A DNA stretch of 15,068 nt from Flavobacteriaceae bacterium (lineage in GTDB: Bacteria; Bacteroidota; Bacteroidia; Flavobacteriales; Flavobacteriaceae). The translations under genes and the position numbers were made by a program. Location of the stretch: the NCBI GenBank assembly GCA_029247985.1, contig JAQWKF010000001.1:1-15068 (forward strand), written 5' to 3'. A model generated the notes under the pieces. That model ran no database searches. It saw only the letters and a program-made list of their open reading frames with translations, and was not told the origin of the DNA. The first letter of the stretch is position 1. Each line of letters begins with the position of its first letter. Below, in pieces: positions 1 to 7,491 of this stretch.

Positions 1-1
1 G

Positions 2-601
2 CAAAGAAATGTTGATGGTGAAGTTGTTGCTTCTACTTTTGATGAACCTGCTGATCGACATGTGAAAGTTGCTAATATTGTTTTGGAGAAGGCAAAACGA
101 CTTGTCGAATGTGGACATGATGTTGTAATCCTTTTAGATTCAATAACGCGCCTTGCAAGAGCCTACAATACCGTTCAACCTGCTTCAGGTAAAATTTTAA
201 GTGGTGGAGTAGATGCGAATGCTTTACATAAACCTAAACGATTTTTTGGAGCTGCTCGAAATATTGAAAATGGTGGATCTTTATCTATAATTGCTACTGC
301 ATTAACTGAAACTGGTTCTAAAATGGATGAAGTGATATTTGAAGAATTCAAAGGAACTGGAAACATGGAACTTCAATTAGATCGACGTATCGCAAACCGA
401 CGCATTTTTCCAGCTATAGATCTTGTATCTTCAAGCACTAGAAGGGACGATCTATTACTAGATGAAAATACTATTAAGCGTATGTGGATAATGCGAAAGT
501 ATCTTGCTGATATGAATCCTGTGGAAGCAATGGAATTTATAAATGATCGATTCCAAAGAACGCAAAGTAATGAAGAGTTCTTAATCTCGATGAATTCATA
601 A
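2..601 (+). CDS. rho: Transcription termination factor Rho, C-terminal part (5' end outside window)
   Basis: Rho is a hexameric RNA-dependent ATPase that translocates along untranslated RNA and releases RNA polymerase. The window starts inside the gene: the frame is open from base 2 and gives 199 residues, so the N-terminal RNA-binding domain and the Walker A loop lie to the left. Visible parts of the RecA-like motor are VASTFDEPADRHVKVANIV, the Walker B strand VVILLDSITRLARAYN, the Q-loop region GKILSGGVDANAL, the segment RRFFGAARNIE-like (KRFFGAARNIE here), and the C-terminal EFKGTGNMELQLDRRIANRR followed by RRIFPAIDL. An internal GTG at 62 is not the true start. It converges with rpsT and ends 56 bp from the rpsT stop, with a hairpin between them. 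Base composition is AT-rich like the genes up to yfiT. Identification is firm. Confidence 0.97.
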   Translation, partial: QRNVDGEVVASTFDEPADRHVKVANIVLEKAKRLVECGHDVVILLDSITRLARAYNTVQPASGKILSGGVDANALHKPKRFFGAARNIENGGSLSIIATALTETGSKMDEVIFEEFKGTGNMELQLDRRIANRRIFPAIDLVSSSTRRDDLLLDENTIKRMWIMRKYLADMNPVEAMEFINDRFQRTQSNEEFLISMNS

Positions 602-613
602 AAATTTATAAAA

Positions 614-637
614 AAAGGCAACCATTTAGTTGCTTTT
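614..637. terminator. Bidirectional intrinsic terminator between rho and rpsT
   Basis: A 9-bp stem (614-622 with 629-637, one G-T wobble) closes a 6-base loop. On the minus strand the stem is followed by a run of seven T, a good terminator for the tRNA-Glu/rpsT transcript. On the plus strand the right arm itself ends in four T, so it can also serve rho. It sits 12 bases after the rho stop and 20 bases from the rpsT stop. Confidence 0.75.
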
Positions 638-657
638 GAAAAGTAAACTTAATATAA

Positions 658-909
658 TTACAAAGATGCAACACGACTTGCAAGTTTGGATTTTAGATTT
701 GAGGCCTTATTTGCGTGAATGATGTTTTTCTTTGCTAGTTTATCAATTAAAGAAATTACTGAAGGAAACATTTTTTTTGCTTCTTTCTTGTTTGTTATTT
801 CCCTAAGCTTTTTGATTGCATTTCGAGCAGTTTTGTGCTGAAAACGATTTAAAAGTCTTTTCTTGTTATTTGATCTAATGCGTTTTAAAGCAGATTTATG
901 ATTTGCCAT
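658..909 (-). CDS. rpsT: 30S ribosomal protein S20
   Basis: S20 is a small basic protein that binds 16S rRNA early in assembly of the 30S subunit. The 83-residue product begins MANHKSALKRIRSNNKKRLL and is dominated by Lys/Arg and helix-forming residues, with the family's expected length and layout (N-terminal KSALKRIR, central KTARNAIKKLR, C-terminal NKASNLKSKLASRVA). The ATG at 909 is the start. The frame stays open upstream to 1020, but that part is the tRNA-Glu gene and is not protein. There is no Shine-Dalgarno, only an A/T-rich leader, as usual in this phylum. The start is just 14 bases downstream of the tRNA 3' end and I see no promoter between them. The gene is therefore probably expressed from the tRNA promoter, with the mRNA 5' end made by tRNA 3' processing (inference). 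Confidence 0.96.
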   Translation of the reverse strand: MANHKSALKRIRSNNKKRLLNRFQHKTARNAIKKLREITNKKEAKKMFPSVISLIDKLAKKNIIHANKASNLKSKLASRVASL

Positions 910-923
910 AATTAAAATTTTTG

Positions 924-995
924 TAGCCCGTAGGGGAGTCGAACCCCTCTTTCCAGGATGAAAACCTGGCGTCCTAACCGATAGACGAACGGGCC
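924..995 (-). tRNA. tRNA-Glu (anticodon TTC)
   Basis: On the minus strand the 72 bases fold as a standard cloverleaf. The acceptor arm is GGCCCGT with ACGGGCT, and its terminal pair is G-T. The D arm contains GGTTAGGAC. The anticodon stem CCAGG/CCTGG closes the loop TTTTCAT, giving anticodon TTC (Glu). The T arm is GGGGTTCGACTCCCC and the discriminator base is A. The following bases are CAA, so CCA is not encoded. A consensus promoter lies directly upstream and rpsT directly downstream. Confidence 0.97.
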
Positions 996-1009
996 ATATT
1001 TTTCGTGCG

Positions 1010-1040
1010 CAAATGTACACGGAAAAATGTAATTAAACAA
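1010..1040 (-). promoter_or_regulatory. Bacteroidetes-type promoter for tRNA-Glu and rpsT
   Basis: Reading the minus strand, TTG (1038-1040) is followed after 20 bases by TACATTTG (1010-1017), a full match to the -7 element TAnnTTTG. The tRNA 5' end is 14 bases beyond it. The site lies in the short gap after the proS stop, so tRNA-Glu and rpsT have their own start and need not depend on proS transcription. Confidence 0.75.
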
Positions 1041-1056
1041 TACTTCTTTTAAAACA

Positions 1057-2535
1057 TTAATATGCTTTTGCAAAAAGAACGCGTTGTTTTGATGGATTAC
1101 CCGAAAACACACATTTTCCTTGTTCTTCTTTCGATTCTAATGGAATACATCTTATAGTTGCTTTAGTTTGATTTTTTATAGCTTCTTCGGTTTCTTTTGT
1201 TCCGTCCCAATGCGCTGAAACAAACCCTCCTTTTTTATCTATTATTTTTTTAAATTCTTTAAAATTTTCAACTTCAGTAATATGTGTTTCTCTAAATCCT
1301 AATGCCTTTTGAAATAAATCACTTTGAATTTGGTCCAGTTTCATAGAAATAAAATCTACTACTTCATCCTGATCTACTAATGTTTTAGAAAATGTATCTC
1401 TTCTTGCGATTTCGACAGTCCCATTTTCTATATCTTTAGGGCCTATTGCAATTCTTAAGGGCACACCTTTAAGCTCATATTCATTGAATTTATAACCTGG
1501 TTTGAATTTATCTCTATTATCAAACTTTACCCTAATATTTTTACTTTCAAGGGCTTTTTTCATTTGATTAGCAACTTCAGCAATTTCTTTTTTCTGCTTT
1601 TCCCCTTTATATATCGGAACAAGAACAACTTGGATAGGGGCTAGGTTTGGAGGCAAGACTAAGCCATTGTCATCACTATGAGTCATTATCAAGGCTCCAA
1701 TTAAGCGAGTTGAAACACCCCAAGAGGTAGCCCAAACATGTTCTAGAACTCCATCGGTATTAGCATATTTTACATTAAATGCTTTAGCAAAATTCTGTCC
1801 CAAAAAGTGGGAAGTTCCTGCTTGTAAAGCTTTTCCGTCTTGCATGAGTGCCTCAATACAGTAGGTTTCCTCTGCACCTGCAAAACGCTCACTAGCAGAT
1901 TTAATTCCTTGAATTACTGGAATTGCCATATAATTTTCAACAAAATTAGCATAGACTTGATTCATTAATATAGTTTCCTCTATAGCCTCTTCTTTAGTTG
2001 AATGAGCTGTTTGTCCTTCTTGCCATAAAAATTCTGAAGTTCTAAGAAAAAGTCGTGTTCGCATTTCCCATCGCACTACATTCGACCATTGATTTATTAA
2101 AATCGGTAGATCTCGATAGGATTGAATCCATGATTTGAATGTATTCCAAATCACTTCTTCACTTGTTGGTCTTACCACAAGCTCTTCCTCTAACTTTGCA
2201 TTTGGATCAACTTTTAGCTTGCCTGGTTTATCCTCGTCGTTTTTTAAACGGTAGTGAGTAACAACAGCACATTCTTTTGCAAAACCTTCAGCATTTTTCT
2301 CTTCAGCTTCAAAAAGGCTTTTCGGAACAAATAATGGAAAATAAGCATTTTCATGACCTGTTTCCTTAAACATCTTATCTAATTCTGCTTGCATTCTTTC
2401 CCAAATAGCATAGCCGTATGGCTTAATAATCATACATCCTCGTACTGCAGAGTTTTCAGCTAAATCGGCATTAATGACAATTTCATTATACCACTTAGAA
2501 TAATCAATTTTTCTTGAGGTTAATTTAATACCCAT
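1057..2535 (-). CDS. proS: Prolyl-tRNA synthetase, archaeal/eukaryal-type short form
   Basis: This enzyme charges tRNA-Pro with proline using ATP. At 492 residues, without the large insertion domain of E. coli-type ProRS and with a C-terminal extension ending in Tyr, it belongs to the archaeal/eukaryal-like class. Class II synthetase landmarks are motif 1 around GCMIIKPYGYAIWERM (33-48), the proline-binding loop VRPTSEE (121-127), motif 2 with RWE (155-157) and FLWQEGQTAH (169-178), and motif 3 GVSTRLIGAL (273-282). The anticodon-binding domain follows at about 300-400. The C-terminal domain, a zinc site with four Cys in some relatives, keeps only C463 and C475. The usual CxxCG is CVFSG here, so a Cys4 zinc site is not possible. 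The start ATG at 2535 gives MGIKLTSRKIDYSKWY, a normal N-terminus. Identification is firm. Confidence 0.97.
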   Translation of the reverse strand: MGIKLTSRKIDYSKWYNEIVINADLAENSAVRGCMIIKPYGYAIWERMQAELDKMFKETGHENAYFPLFVPKSLFEAEEKNAEGFAKECAVVTHYRLKNDEDKPGKLKVDPNAKLEEELVVRPTSEEVIWNTFKSWIQSYRDLPILINQWSNVVRWEMRTRLFLRTSEFLWQEGQTAHSTKEEAIEETILMNQVYANFVENYMAIPVIQGIKSASERFAGAEETYCIEALMQDGKALQAGTSHFLGQNFAKAFNVKYANTDGVLEHVWATSWGVSTRLIGALIMTHSDDNGLVLPPNLAPIQVVLVPIYKGEKQKKEIAEVANQMKKALESKNIRVKFDNRDKFKPGYKFNEYELKGVPLRIAIGPKDIENGTVEIARRDTFSKTLVDQDEVVDFISMKLDQIQSDLFQKALGFRETHITEVENFKEFKKIIDKKGGFVSAHWDGTKETEEAIKNQTKATIRCIPLESKEEQGKCVFSGNPSKQRVLFAKAY

Positions 2536-2559
2536 AAAATTTTTGGCATAGATTTTGCC

Positions 2560-2567
2560 TATATTTG
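2560..2567 (+). promoter_or_regulatory. Weak candidate -7 element for the lipoprotein/FadL-like transcript
   Basis: The plus strand reads TATATTTG, a full TAnnTTTG match about 60 bases before the first ATG of the lipoprotein gene. The nearest upstream TTTG is only 14 bases away, short of the usual 19-21, so only the -7 half is supported. It would overlap the proS leader on the other strand. Confidence 0.25.
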
Positions 2568-2589
2568 TTTATATAAATTTTTTGTCGTA

Positions 2590-2597
2590 CAAAGCTA
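2590..2597 (-). promoter_or_regulatory. Candidate -7 element for proS
   Basis: The minus strand reads TAGCTTTG here, a full TAnnTTTG match about 55 bases before the proS ATG. About 20 bases further upstream there is TTTA in place of TTTG, so the -33 element is imperfect. The leader would cross a small GGCA/TGCC hairpin near 2545-2559. Confidence 0.45.
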
Positions 2598-2631
2598 AAC
2601 TTTTTGCACAACATCTCTAAAGCGAATGATA

Positions 2632-3987
2632 ATGAATACACGAAAAAACTATCCAAAATTTAAGAGTTTATTTATCGTTTTATCTTCTTTGTGTTTTCTG
2701 AGTTGTGGTAGTTTTAAAGGTGCATCCTATTTTTCAAATGATGGAATTTATACTTATGAATTAAAAAAGAACTCTTAAGGTAGCTCATCAGATACGTCTG
2801 ATAATGGCAATTACTATTCAAATTATTTTAAAGATCTACTGCAAGATAATATCCAAGAGAACGAATTGTATTTTACTGATACAGAAAATTATACTTCTGA
2901 AGACATTGATTTAGAAAAGGATAATTATGTTGAAAACTCACAAATACCTTGGGGAGAAAAAACAACTCAAACCGAAATCATTATTTTTAATAGAAGCCCA
3001 AACTATATGTGGGGATTATCAGGTTTTGCTTTTGGAGGAGTGCCATTTTTGAATAATTATTACTTCAATAATCCTTATCGATTTGGATATGGTTTTTACG
3101 ATTCGCCATTCATGGAACCTTTTATAAATACATATAATGGAGGATATGCTGGATTATGGTTATATGATCACTTTTACAGCCCTTTCGGCTTTTATGGAGG
3201 GTATGGTTTTGGGTATGGATTTAATAATTGGAATCGTTGGAATCGATGGAATCGATGGAATCCTTATGGTGTAGGTTATTATGGCTACAGTGATAAAAAT
3301 TCAAATGGTTATGGTAAAGATTATATTTCAACAGTAGCTAGAGTTAAATCAGGTAGAGGAGAAAAAAATTACGAAGGAACAAAACGCTCAGATAGAACTG
3401 AAAGTCAAAATTCAAAAAACAGAAAAAATGGAGAATTTGTTGAATCAACAACTAGAATCAATTCAGGAAGAGGTTTAAATTCATTAGGCACAACCTATTT
3501 CTTAACTAATCGCAAAAATAATATTTTAGGTGAAAAAATAACTGGTAATTCTCTAACAGCAAGGCCTACTTTTGGAACTTCATCAGGAGCAGGAGGAAGT
3601 AGTTTGAGTAACTCAAATACGAAACTTTCAAAAGGTAAGAATGGAAACTCTAAGGGGAGGTCAACTCAATCGCGCTATCGAAATATAGTTGAGCGACAAA
3701 GTCCTAATACAACTTCTCCAAGGAATGTAAATCAAACTTCAGAAACGAGAAGAAGTACCACAAAAATGGCAAAGGAGCAGATGAGGACTTCTCGAGGCTA
3801 CAAGTCTAGAAGCTCTAATAGCTATAGCAAATCCATAAATATAAATAGAAATTACAATAGAAATAAGAACTTCTCAACACCGAGTTACAGAAATTCTTCC
3901 CCAGCACCATCCTTTAATTCAGGAGGAAGTTCTAGATCACTCAATTCAGGGGGAGGAAGGGCTTCCTCTGGTCATAGAAGAAATTAA
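2632..3987 (+). pseudogene. Surface lipoprotein rich in Gly/Tyr/Asn/Ser, interrupted by an in-frame TAA
   Basis: The frame starting at ATG 2632 (another in-frame ATG lies at 2626) encodes a lipoprotein signal peptide: basic MNTRKNYPKFK, a hydrophobic stretch, then FLSCGS with Cys as acylation site. After 48 codons an in-frame TAA occurs at 2776-2778. The same frame then runs open for about 400 codons to 3987. The part after the stop has DNGNYYSNYFKDLL and FTDTENYTS, an aromatic/Gly-rich core with three WNR units, and a long Ser/Arg/Asn-rich basic tail ending SSGHRRN. From memory, flavobacteria carry an intact lipoprotein of this kind, often mislabelled 'vitellogenin II precursor', beside a FadL-like gene. 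Function is unknown. A downstream TTG (2866) could start a 373-residue product but without a signal peptide. One base change, or a sequencing error, explains the break. No acidic export signal follows the Cys, so the mature protein may face the periplasm. Confidence 0.75.
3229..3264 (+). repeat. Four tandem 9-bp units coding (WNR)3-WNP
   Basis: Units TGGAATCGT, TGGAATCGA, TGGAATCGA and TGGAATCCT follow one another in frame inside the aromatic/Gly-rich core of the lipoprotein gene. The near-identical bases suggest recent slippage duplication. Copy-number changes would keep the frame. Confidence 0.9.
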
Positions 3988-4007
3988 TAACTAAATAATT
4001 TATTTAA

Positions 4008-5519
4008 ATGTGGAACTTACGAATACTTCTTGTATTTTTAATTATTACACAACATTCTGTATCACAGACAGTTAATGATATTAATTATTTTTTAGGAGGG
4101 GAATTAAATGGTACAGCCAGATACAATAGCATGGCTGGAGCTTTCGGGGCTCTAGGTGGTGATTTGACTTCAATAAGTATTAACCCTGCCGGTTCTTCAG
4201 TGTATTTATATTCTGAAATAGGTGGAACCCTATCCTTCAATAATAAAACCGTAGAAGGTACCTACTATGGAAATTCAGTAAGTAAAACAGATAATAACCA
4301 AAAGCTTGACCAGGTGGGTGCAGTACTAGTATTTAATAATTCCAATACTGAAAGTTCATGGACCAGATTAAGTGCTGGGATTAATAGTCATATAGTTTCA
4401 AAATTCAATCAAAATTCACGTTTATATGGTTCCAGCTCAAATGGTATTGATAATTATTTCCTTTATTTTTCTGATGGATTGGCTTTTGAGAACCTCCCTC
4501 TATATGATGGAGAAACTGTTCCTGAAGTTTATCGTGTTTTAGGAGAAGAAAATGGTTTTGCTGCACAACAAGCCTTCCTGGGTTATCAAGCTTACATTAT
4601 CAATCCATTTAATTTTGTTGATGGTGAAACAAAATATTATTCAAATTTAGAATACGGGAATTTGGATCATGAACTTGACATTCTTAGTAAAGGTCTTCAC
4701 CGAAAAACAACACTTAACTTTAGCGCTTTATATAGCGATTTAATTCATTTAGGTTTTAACCTAAACTTTCATAAGTTAGAATACCATTCAGATCAAAGTT
4801 TTTTTGAATCGAATCATTACATTGACTCACCAGTCTATAATATTGGTTTTAAAAATGGAATCAGTAGTTTTAGAAATGGTTTTTCAGGTCAGTTTGGTGC
4901 AATAATGAAACTTAAAAAATTAAGATTAGGATTTTCATATGATTCACCACAATATATTGAAACTAGTGATGAAACAAAACAAAGTTTAACATCTACTTAT
5001 CTCGATCAGGGAAGTATTATTAAAGAAACTATCGATCCAGGAATTATAAACATTTATGATTCATATCAACTTAGCCTCCCTTCCAAAAAAACTTTAAGTA
5101 TAGCTTATATATTTGGTCTCAAAGGACTAATTTCAATTGATTACACTACTCAAAATGCTGCAAATACAGTTTTAACTAAAGAAGGAAACAGTAAATATTT
5201 AGATGAGTTATCAAATACATTTAAAAATTCTTTTCAATCAATACAAACTTTTAAAATTGGTGGCGAATACCGCTTTAAAGATATAAGTTTAAGAGCTGGA
5301 TATCTAAAACGAAATAATGCCCAAAGAAATATTATTGATTCTGATCAAGCGATCACATTTGGCTTAGGATTTAACTTTGGATCAAATTCAATGAGTCTTT
5401 CTTTTGTTCAGCTGAATGAAAATAAAGAATTTAATATGTTTTCAGAGGGTTTAAATGATCCATATACACTTTCAAATACTATTAATCAATTATGTCTTAG
5501 CTACAATATTAAACTTTGA
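4008..5519 (+). CDS. FadL/OmpP1-family-like outer-membrane beta-barrel protein
   Basis: The 503-residue product has a Sec signal peptide (MWNLRILLVFLIITQHSVSQ, cleavage probably near residue 20). Next comes the segment GTARYNSMAGAFGALGGDL (35-53) followed by SINPAGSSVY, the hallmark N-terminus of the Bacteroidetes branch of the OmpP1/FadL/TodX transport family. The rest alternates polar and aromatic residues in short strands with Asn/Ser/Gly turns, as expected for a barrel, and ends in a strand (LCLSYNIKL). FadL-type barrels pass hydrophobic compounds across the outer membrane, but the substrate here is unknown. The gene starts 20 bases after the lipoprotein gene's stop with no promoter seen between, so the two are probably one transcript and perhaps partners. 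A nonsense codon upstream could lower its expression by polarity. Family call is good, specific function open. Confidence 0.85.
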   Translation: MWNLRILLVFLIITQHSVSQTVNDINYFLGGELNGTARYNSMAGAFGALGGDLTSISINPAGSSVYLYSEIGGTLSFNNKTVEGTYYGNSVSKTDNNQKLDQVGAVLVFNNSNTESSWTRLSAGINSHIVSKFNQNSRLYGSSSNGIDNYFLYFSDGLAFENLPLYDGETVPEVYRVLGEENGFAAQQAFLGYQAYIINPFNFVDGETKYYSNLEYGNLDHELDILSKGLHRKTTLNFSALYSDLIHLGFNLNFHKLEYHSDQSFFESNHYIDSPVYNIGFKNGISSFRNGFSGQFGAIMKLKKLRLGFSYDSPQYIETSDETKQSLTSTYLDQGSIIKETIDPGIINIYDSYQLSLPSKKTLSIAYIFGLKGLISIDYTTQNAANTVLTKEGNSKYLDELSNTFKNSFQSIQTFKIGGEYRFKDISLRAGYLKRNNAQRNIIDSDQAITFGLGFNFGSNSMSLSFVQLNENKEFNMFSEGLNDPYTLSNTINQLCLSYNIKL

Positions 5520-5555
5520 TTACGAAGACATCCTTTTTCCATTGTTTAAATTAAG

Positions 5556-5563
5556 TATATTTG
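5556..5563 (+). promoter_or_regulatory. Candidate -7 element for the small ORF/cysS transcript
   Basis: The sequence is TATATTTG, a full TAnnTTTG match 18 bases before the ATG of the small ORF at 5582. At the -33 position there is only a run of T (5534-5538), spacer about 18, so the upstream half is weak. The implied leader before the small ORF is very short. Confidence 0.45.
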
Positions 5564-5581
5564 TTTGCGTATTTATAAAAT

Positions 5582-5722
5582 ATGAAACCTCAAAAATTAA
5601 TATGTGAAATTCCCAATCAGATTGTAGATAACAACTTTTTGACCTCAAATGAAATCTCACTTGCATCCAATTTTTTTGAATTATTCATTGAAGGTTATTT
5701 CCAATTTGATCCAAAGTTCTGA
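5582..5722 (+). CDS. Small hypothetical protein, 46 residues, overlapping the cysS start
   Basis: I do not recognise this product. The ORF runs from ATG 5582 to TGA 5720-5722 and encodes 46 residues starting MKPQKLICEIPNQIVDNNFL and ending EGYFQFDPKF. It is acidic and aromatic at the C-terminus, has one Cys and no signal peptide or membrane segment. Its stop overlaps the cysS ATG as TGATG (one shared base), a typical arrangement for translational coupling. A -7 promoter element sits just upstream. Without it the gap between the FadL-like gene and cysS would be about 200 bases of nothing. It may be a real small protein made with CysRS, or a leader ORF that loads ribosomes onto cysS. Chance cannot be excluded, since a 46-codon ORF is short. 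Confidence 0.45.
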   Translation: MKPQKLICEIPNQIVDNNFLTSNEISLASNFFELFIEGYFQFDPKF

Positions 5723-7200
5723 TGGAAAAAAAACTCTTAGTTTACAATTCTTTAAATGGGAAAAAAGAAACCTTTAAGTCTATAGAAAAAGATCATGTTG
5801 GAATGTATGTTTGTGGTCCAACAGTCTACAACAATGTACATTTAGGAAATTGTAGAACCTTCATTTCATTTGACCTTATTTTCAGATATCTTCAATTTAT
5901 AGGATATAAAGTTCGTTATGTTAGGAATATTACAGACGCTGGACATTTGGAAAATGATTCAGATGAAGGAGAAGATCGTATTGCAAAGAAAGCACGATTA
6001 GAATCAATTGAACCCATGGAAGTTGTCCAGCGTTATACAACTGATTTCAGAGATACGATGGCAAAATTTAATGCCTTATCTCCAAGTATTGAACCCACTG
6101 CAACTGGACATATAGTTGAGCAAATAGAATTTATAAAAAAGATTATTGATAAAGGGTATGCCTACCAAATTAATGGGTCTGTATATTTTGATGTGCTTAA
6201 ATTCAACAAGGATATTCCATATGGTAAACTCAGTGGAAGAAAGATTGAAGAGCTAATTCACAACTCAAGACTATTAGATGGACAGTCTGACAAACGTAAC
6301 CCACAAGATTTTGCACTTTGGAAAAAAGCTGAACCAAATCATATCATGCGTTGGCCATCTCCGTGGAGTGATGGATTTCCGGGATGGCATTTGGAGTGTA
6401 CTGCGATGAGTACCAAATATCTTGGAATACAGTTTGATATTCATGGAGGGGGAATGGATTTAAAATTTCCTCATCATGAGTGTGAAATTGCTCAAGCCGA
6501 GGCTGTTTATAAAAAAAATCCAGTGAACTATTGGTTACACGCTAATATGCTTACTCTCAATGGGAAGAAAATGGCAAAATCAACAGGAAATAATATACTA
6601 CCTAATGAAATGTTTAGTGGAGAAAACTCGATTTTAAATAAGAGTTTTTCTCCTATGATTACGAGATTTTTTATGCTTCAGGCACATTATAGAAGTATTG
6701 TGGATTTGAGTCAAAATGCCCTTGAAGCCTCAGAAAAAGGTTTTAATAGATTAGTTGAGGGTCTTAAAAAGCTTGATAAATTAGAAGCAAGTGAGGTTAC
6801 CTCAGGTTTAAATATAGAAGATTGGATCAAAAGCTGCTATTCGGCAATGAATGATGATTTTAATAGTCCTATCTTAATTGCCCACATGTTTGATGCAGTA
6901 AAATACATAAATGCAGTTTCTAGTGGAATAAAACAAATCAGCAATAAAGATCTAGAATCACTTTCAAAGAATATGAAGTCTTTTTTTTATGAAGTTTTAG
7001 GTCTTCTGACCCCAGAAAAAGATGAGAACAAAAACGAATTAAAGCAACTTAATGGGGCACTCGAATTATTAATGAAAATTAGAGATAAAGCGAGAGAGGA
7101 CAAAGACTTTGAAACTTCTGATCTAATCCGGGATTCTCTCGAAAAAATACAAATACAAATTAACGATTCTTCAGAGGGGGCTTCTTTTAAAATTAACTAA
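5722..7200 (+). CDS. cysS: Cysteinyl-tRNA synthetase
   Basis: This is the class I synthetase that charges tRNA-Cys. The 492-residue protein shows the catalytic zinc ligand region MYVCGPTVYNNVHLGN with Cys31 and the HIGH-type signature HLGN (40-43). It also has the conserved YVRNITDAGHLE segment, and the second zinc cluster GWHLECTAMS with FPHHECEIAQAEA. The KMSKS-type loop is GKKMAKSTGNN. The C-terminal part is the helical tRNA-binding bundle, ending in the acceptable EDKDFETSDLIRDSLEKI helix. Length is normal. ATG 5722 is the start: it gives the expected short N-terminus before YNSLNGKKETF and overlaps the small ORF's stop. yidD follows in the same frame after 12 bases. Confidence 0.97.
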   Translation: MEKKLLVYNSLNGKKETFKSIEKDHVGMYVCGPTVYNNVHLGNCRTFISFDLIFRYLQFIGYKVRYVRNITDAGHLENDSDEGEDRIAKKARLESIEPMEVVQRYTTDFRDTMAKFNALSPSIEPTATGHIVEQIEFIKKIIDKGYAYQINGSVYFDVLKFNKDIPYGKLSGRKIEELIHNSRLLDGQSDKRNPQDFALWKKAEPNHIMRWPSPWSDGFPGWHLECTAMSTKYLGIQFDIHGGGMDLKFPHHECEIAQAEAVYKKNPVNYWLHANMLTLNGKKMAKSTGNNILPNEMFSGENSILNKSFSPMITRFFMLQAHYRSIVDLSQNALEASEKGFNRLVEGLKKLDKLEASEVTSGLNIEDWIKSCYSAMNDDFNSPILIAHMFDAVKYINAVSSGIKQISNKDLESLSKNMKSFFYEVLGLLTPEKDENKNELKQLNGALELLMKIRDKAREDKDFETSDLIRDSLEKIQIQINDSSEGASFKIN

Positions 7201-7212
7201 TTATCTCTTAAA

Positions 7213-7434
7213 TTGAAAAAAATACTAATATTCCCTTTTATAATTTTAATTAAAGGATATCAAATTTTCATTTCTCCTCTCCTTCCACCTACATGCCGAT
7301 TTCATCCAACTTGCTCGCATTATAGCAAAGAGGTTTTAATTAAATATGGTCTTTTAAAAGGAGGATGGATGGCGATTATAAGAATATCAAAATGTCACCC
7401 TTGGGGAGGCACAGGAGCTGATCCTATTCCTTAA
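7213..7434 (+). CDS. yidD: Membrane protein insertion efficiency factor YidD
   Basis: YidD is a small membrane-associated protein thought to help YidC insert membrane proteins. The 73-residue product has an N-terminal hydrophobic/amphipathic helix (about 3-21) and the family core SPLLPPTCRFHPTCSHYS (21-38) with Cys28 and Cys34. It continues with KYGLLKGGW and RISKCHPWGG (57-66, Cys61), then the closing GADPIP. The start must be TTG at 7213: the frame upstream reaches the cysS TAA only four codons earlier and contains no ATG. The tight spacing implies co-transcription and probably coupled translation with cysS. The link with lgt and secDF in the same region fits a role in envelope protein biogenesis. 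Confidence 0.93.
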   Translation: MKKILIFPFIILIKGYQIFISPLLPPTCRFHPTCSHYSKEVLIKYGLLKGGWMAIIRISKCHPWGGTGADPIP

Positions 7435-7448
7435 TTTTTTATTTAGTT

Positions 7449-7456
7449 TACATTTG
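7449..7456 (+). promoter_or_regulatory. Candidate -7 element upstream of lgt
   Basis: TACATTTG is a full TAnnTTTG match lying 35 bases before the lgt ATG and 14 bases after the yidD stop. No TTTG or TTG is present 19-21 bases upstream, so support is partial. lgt may also be read through from cysS-yidD. Confidence 0.4.
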
Positions 7457-7491
7457 TTTTAACTACTTTTATTGATGCTAAAAAAAATCTT

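Noticed and set aside
924..995. tRNA-Glu as an attachment site for an integrated element
   Set aside because: No integrase, no repeated tRNA end and no foreign genes nearby; both flanks are core genes.
910..1020. Possible 37-residue N-terminal extension of S20
   Set aside because: This stretch is the tRNA-Glu gene on the same strand; S20 proteins start at MANHKSA.
5520..5722. Cysteine-sensing attenuator or T-box before cysS
   Set aside because: The small ORF has only one Cys codon and I see no terminator hairpin or T-box core sequence.
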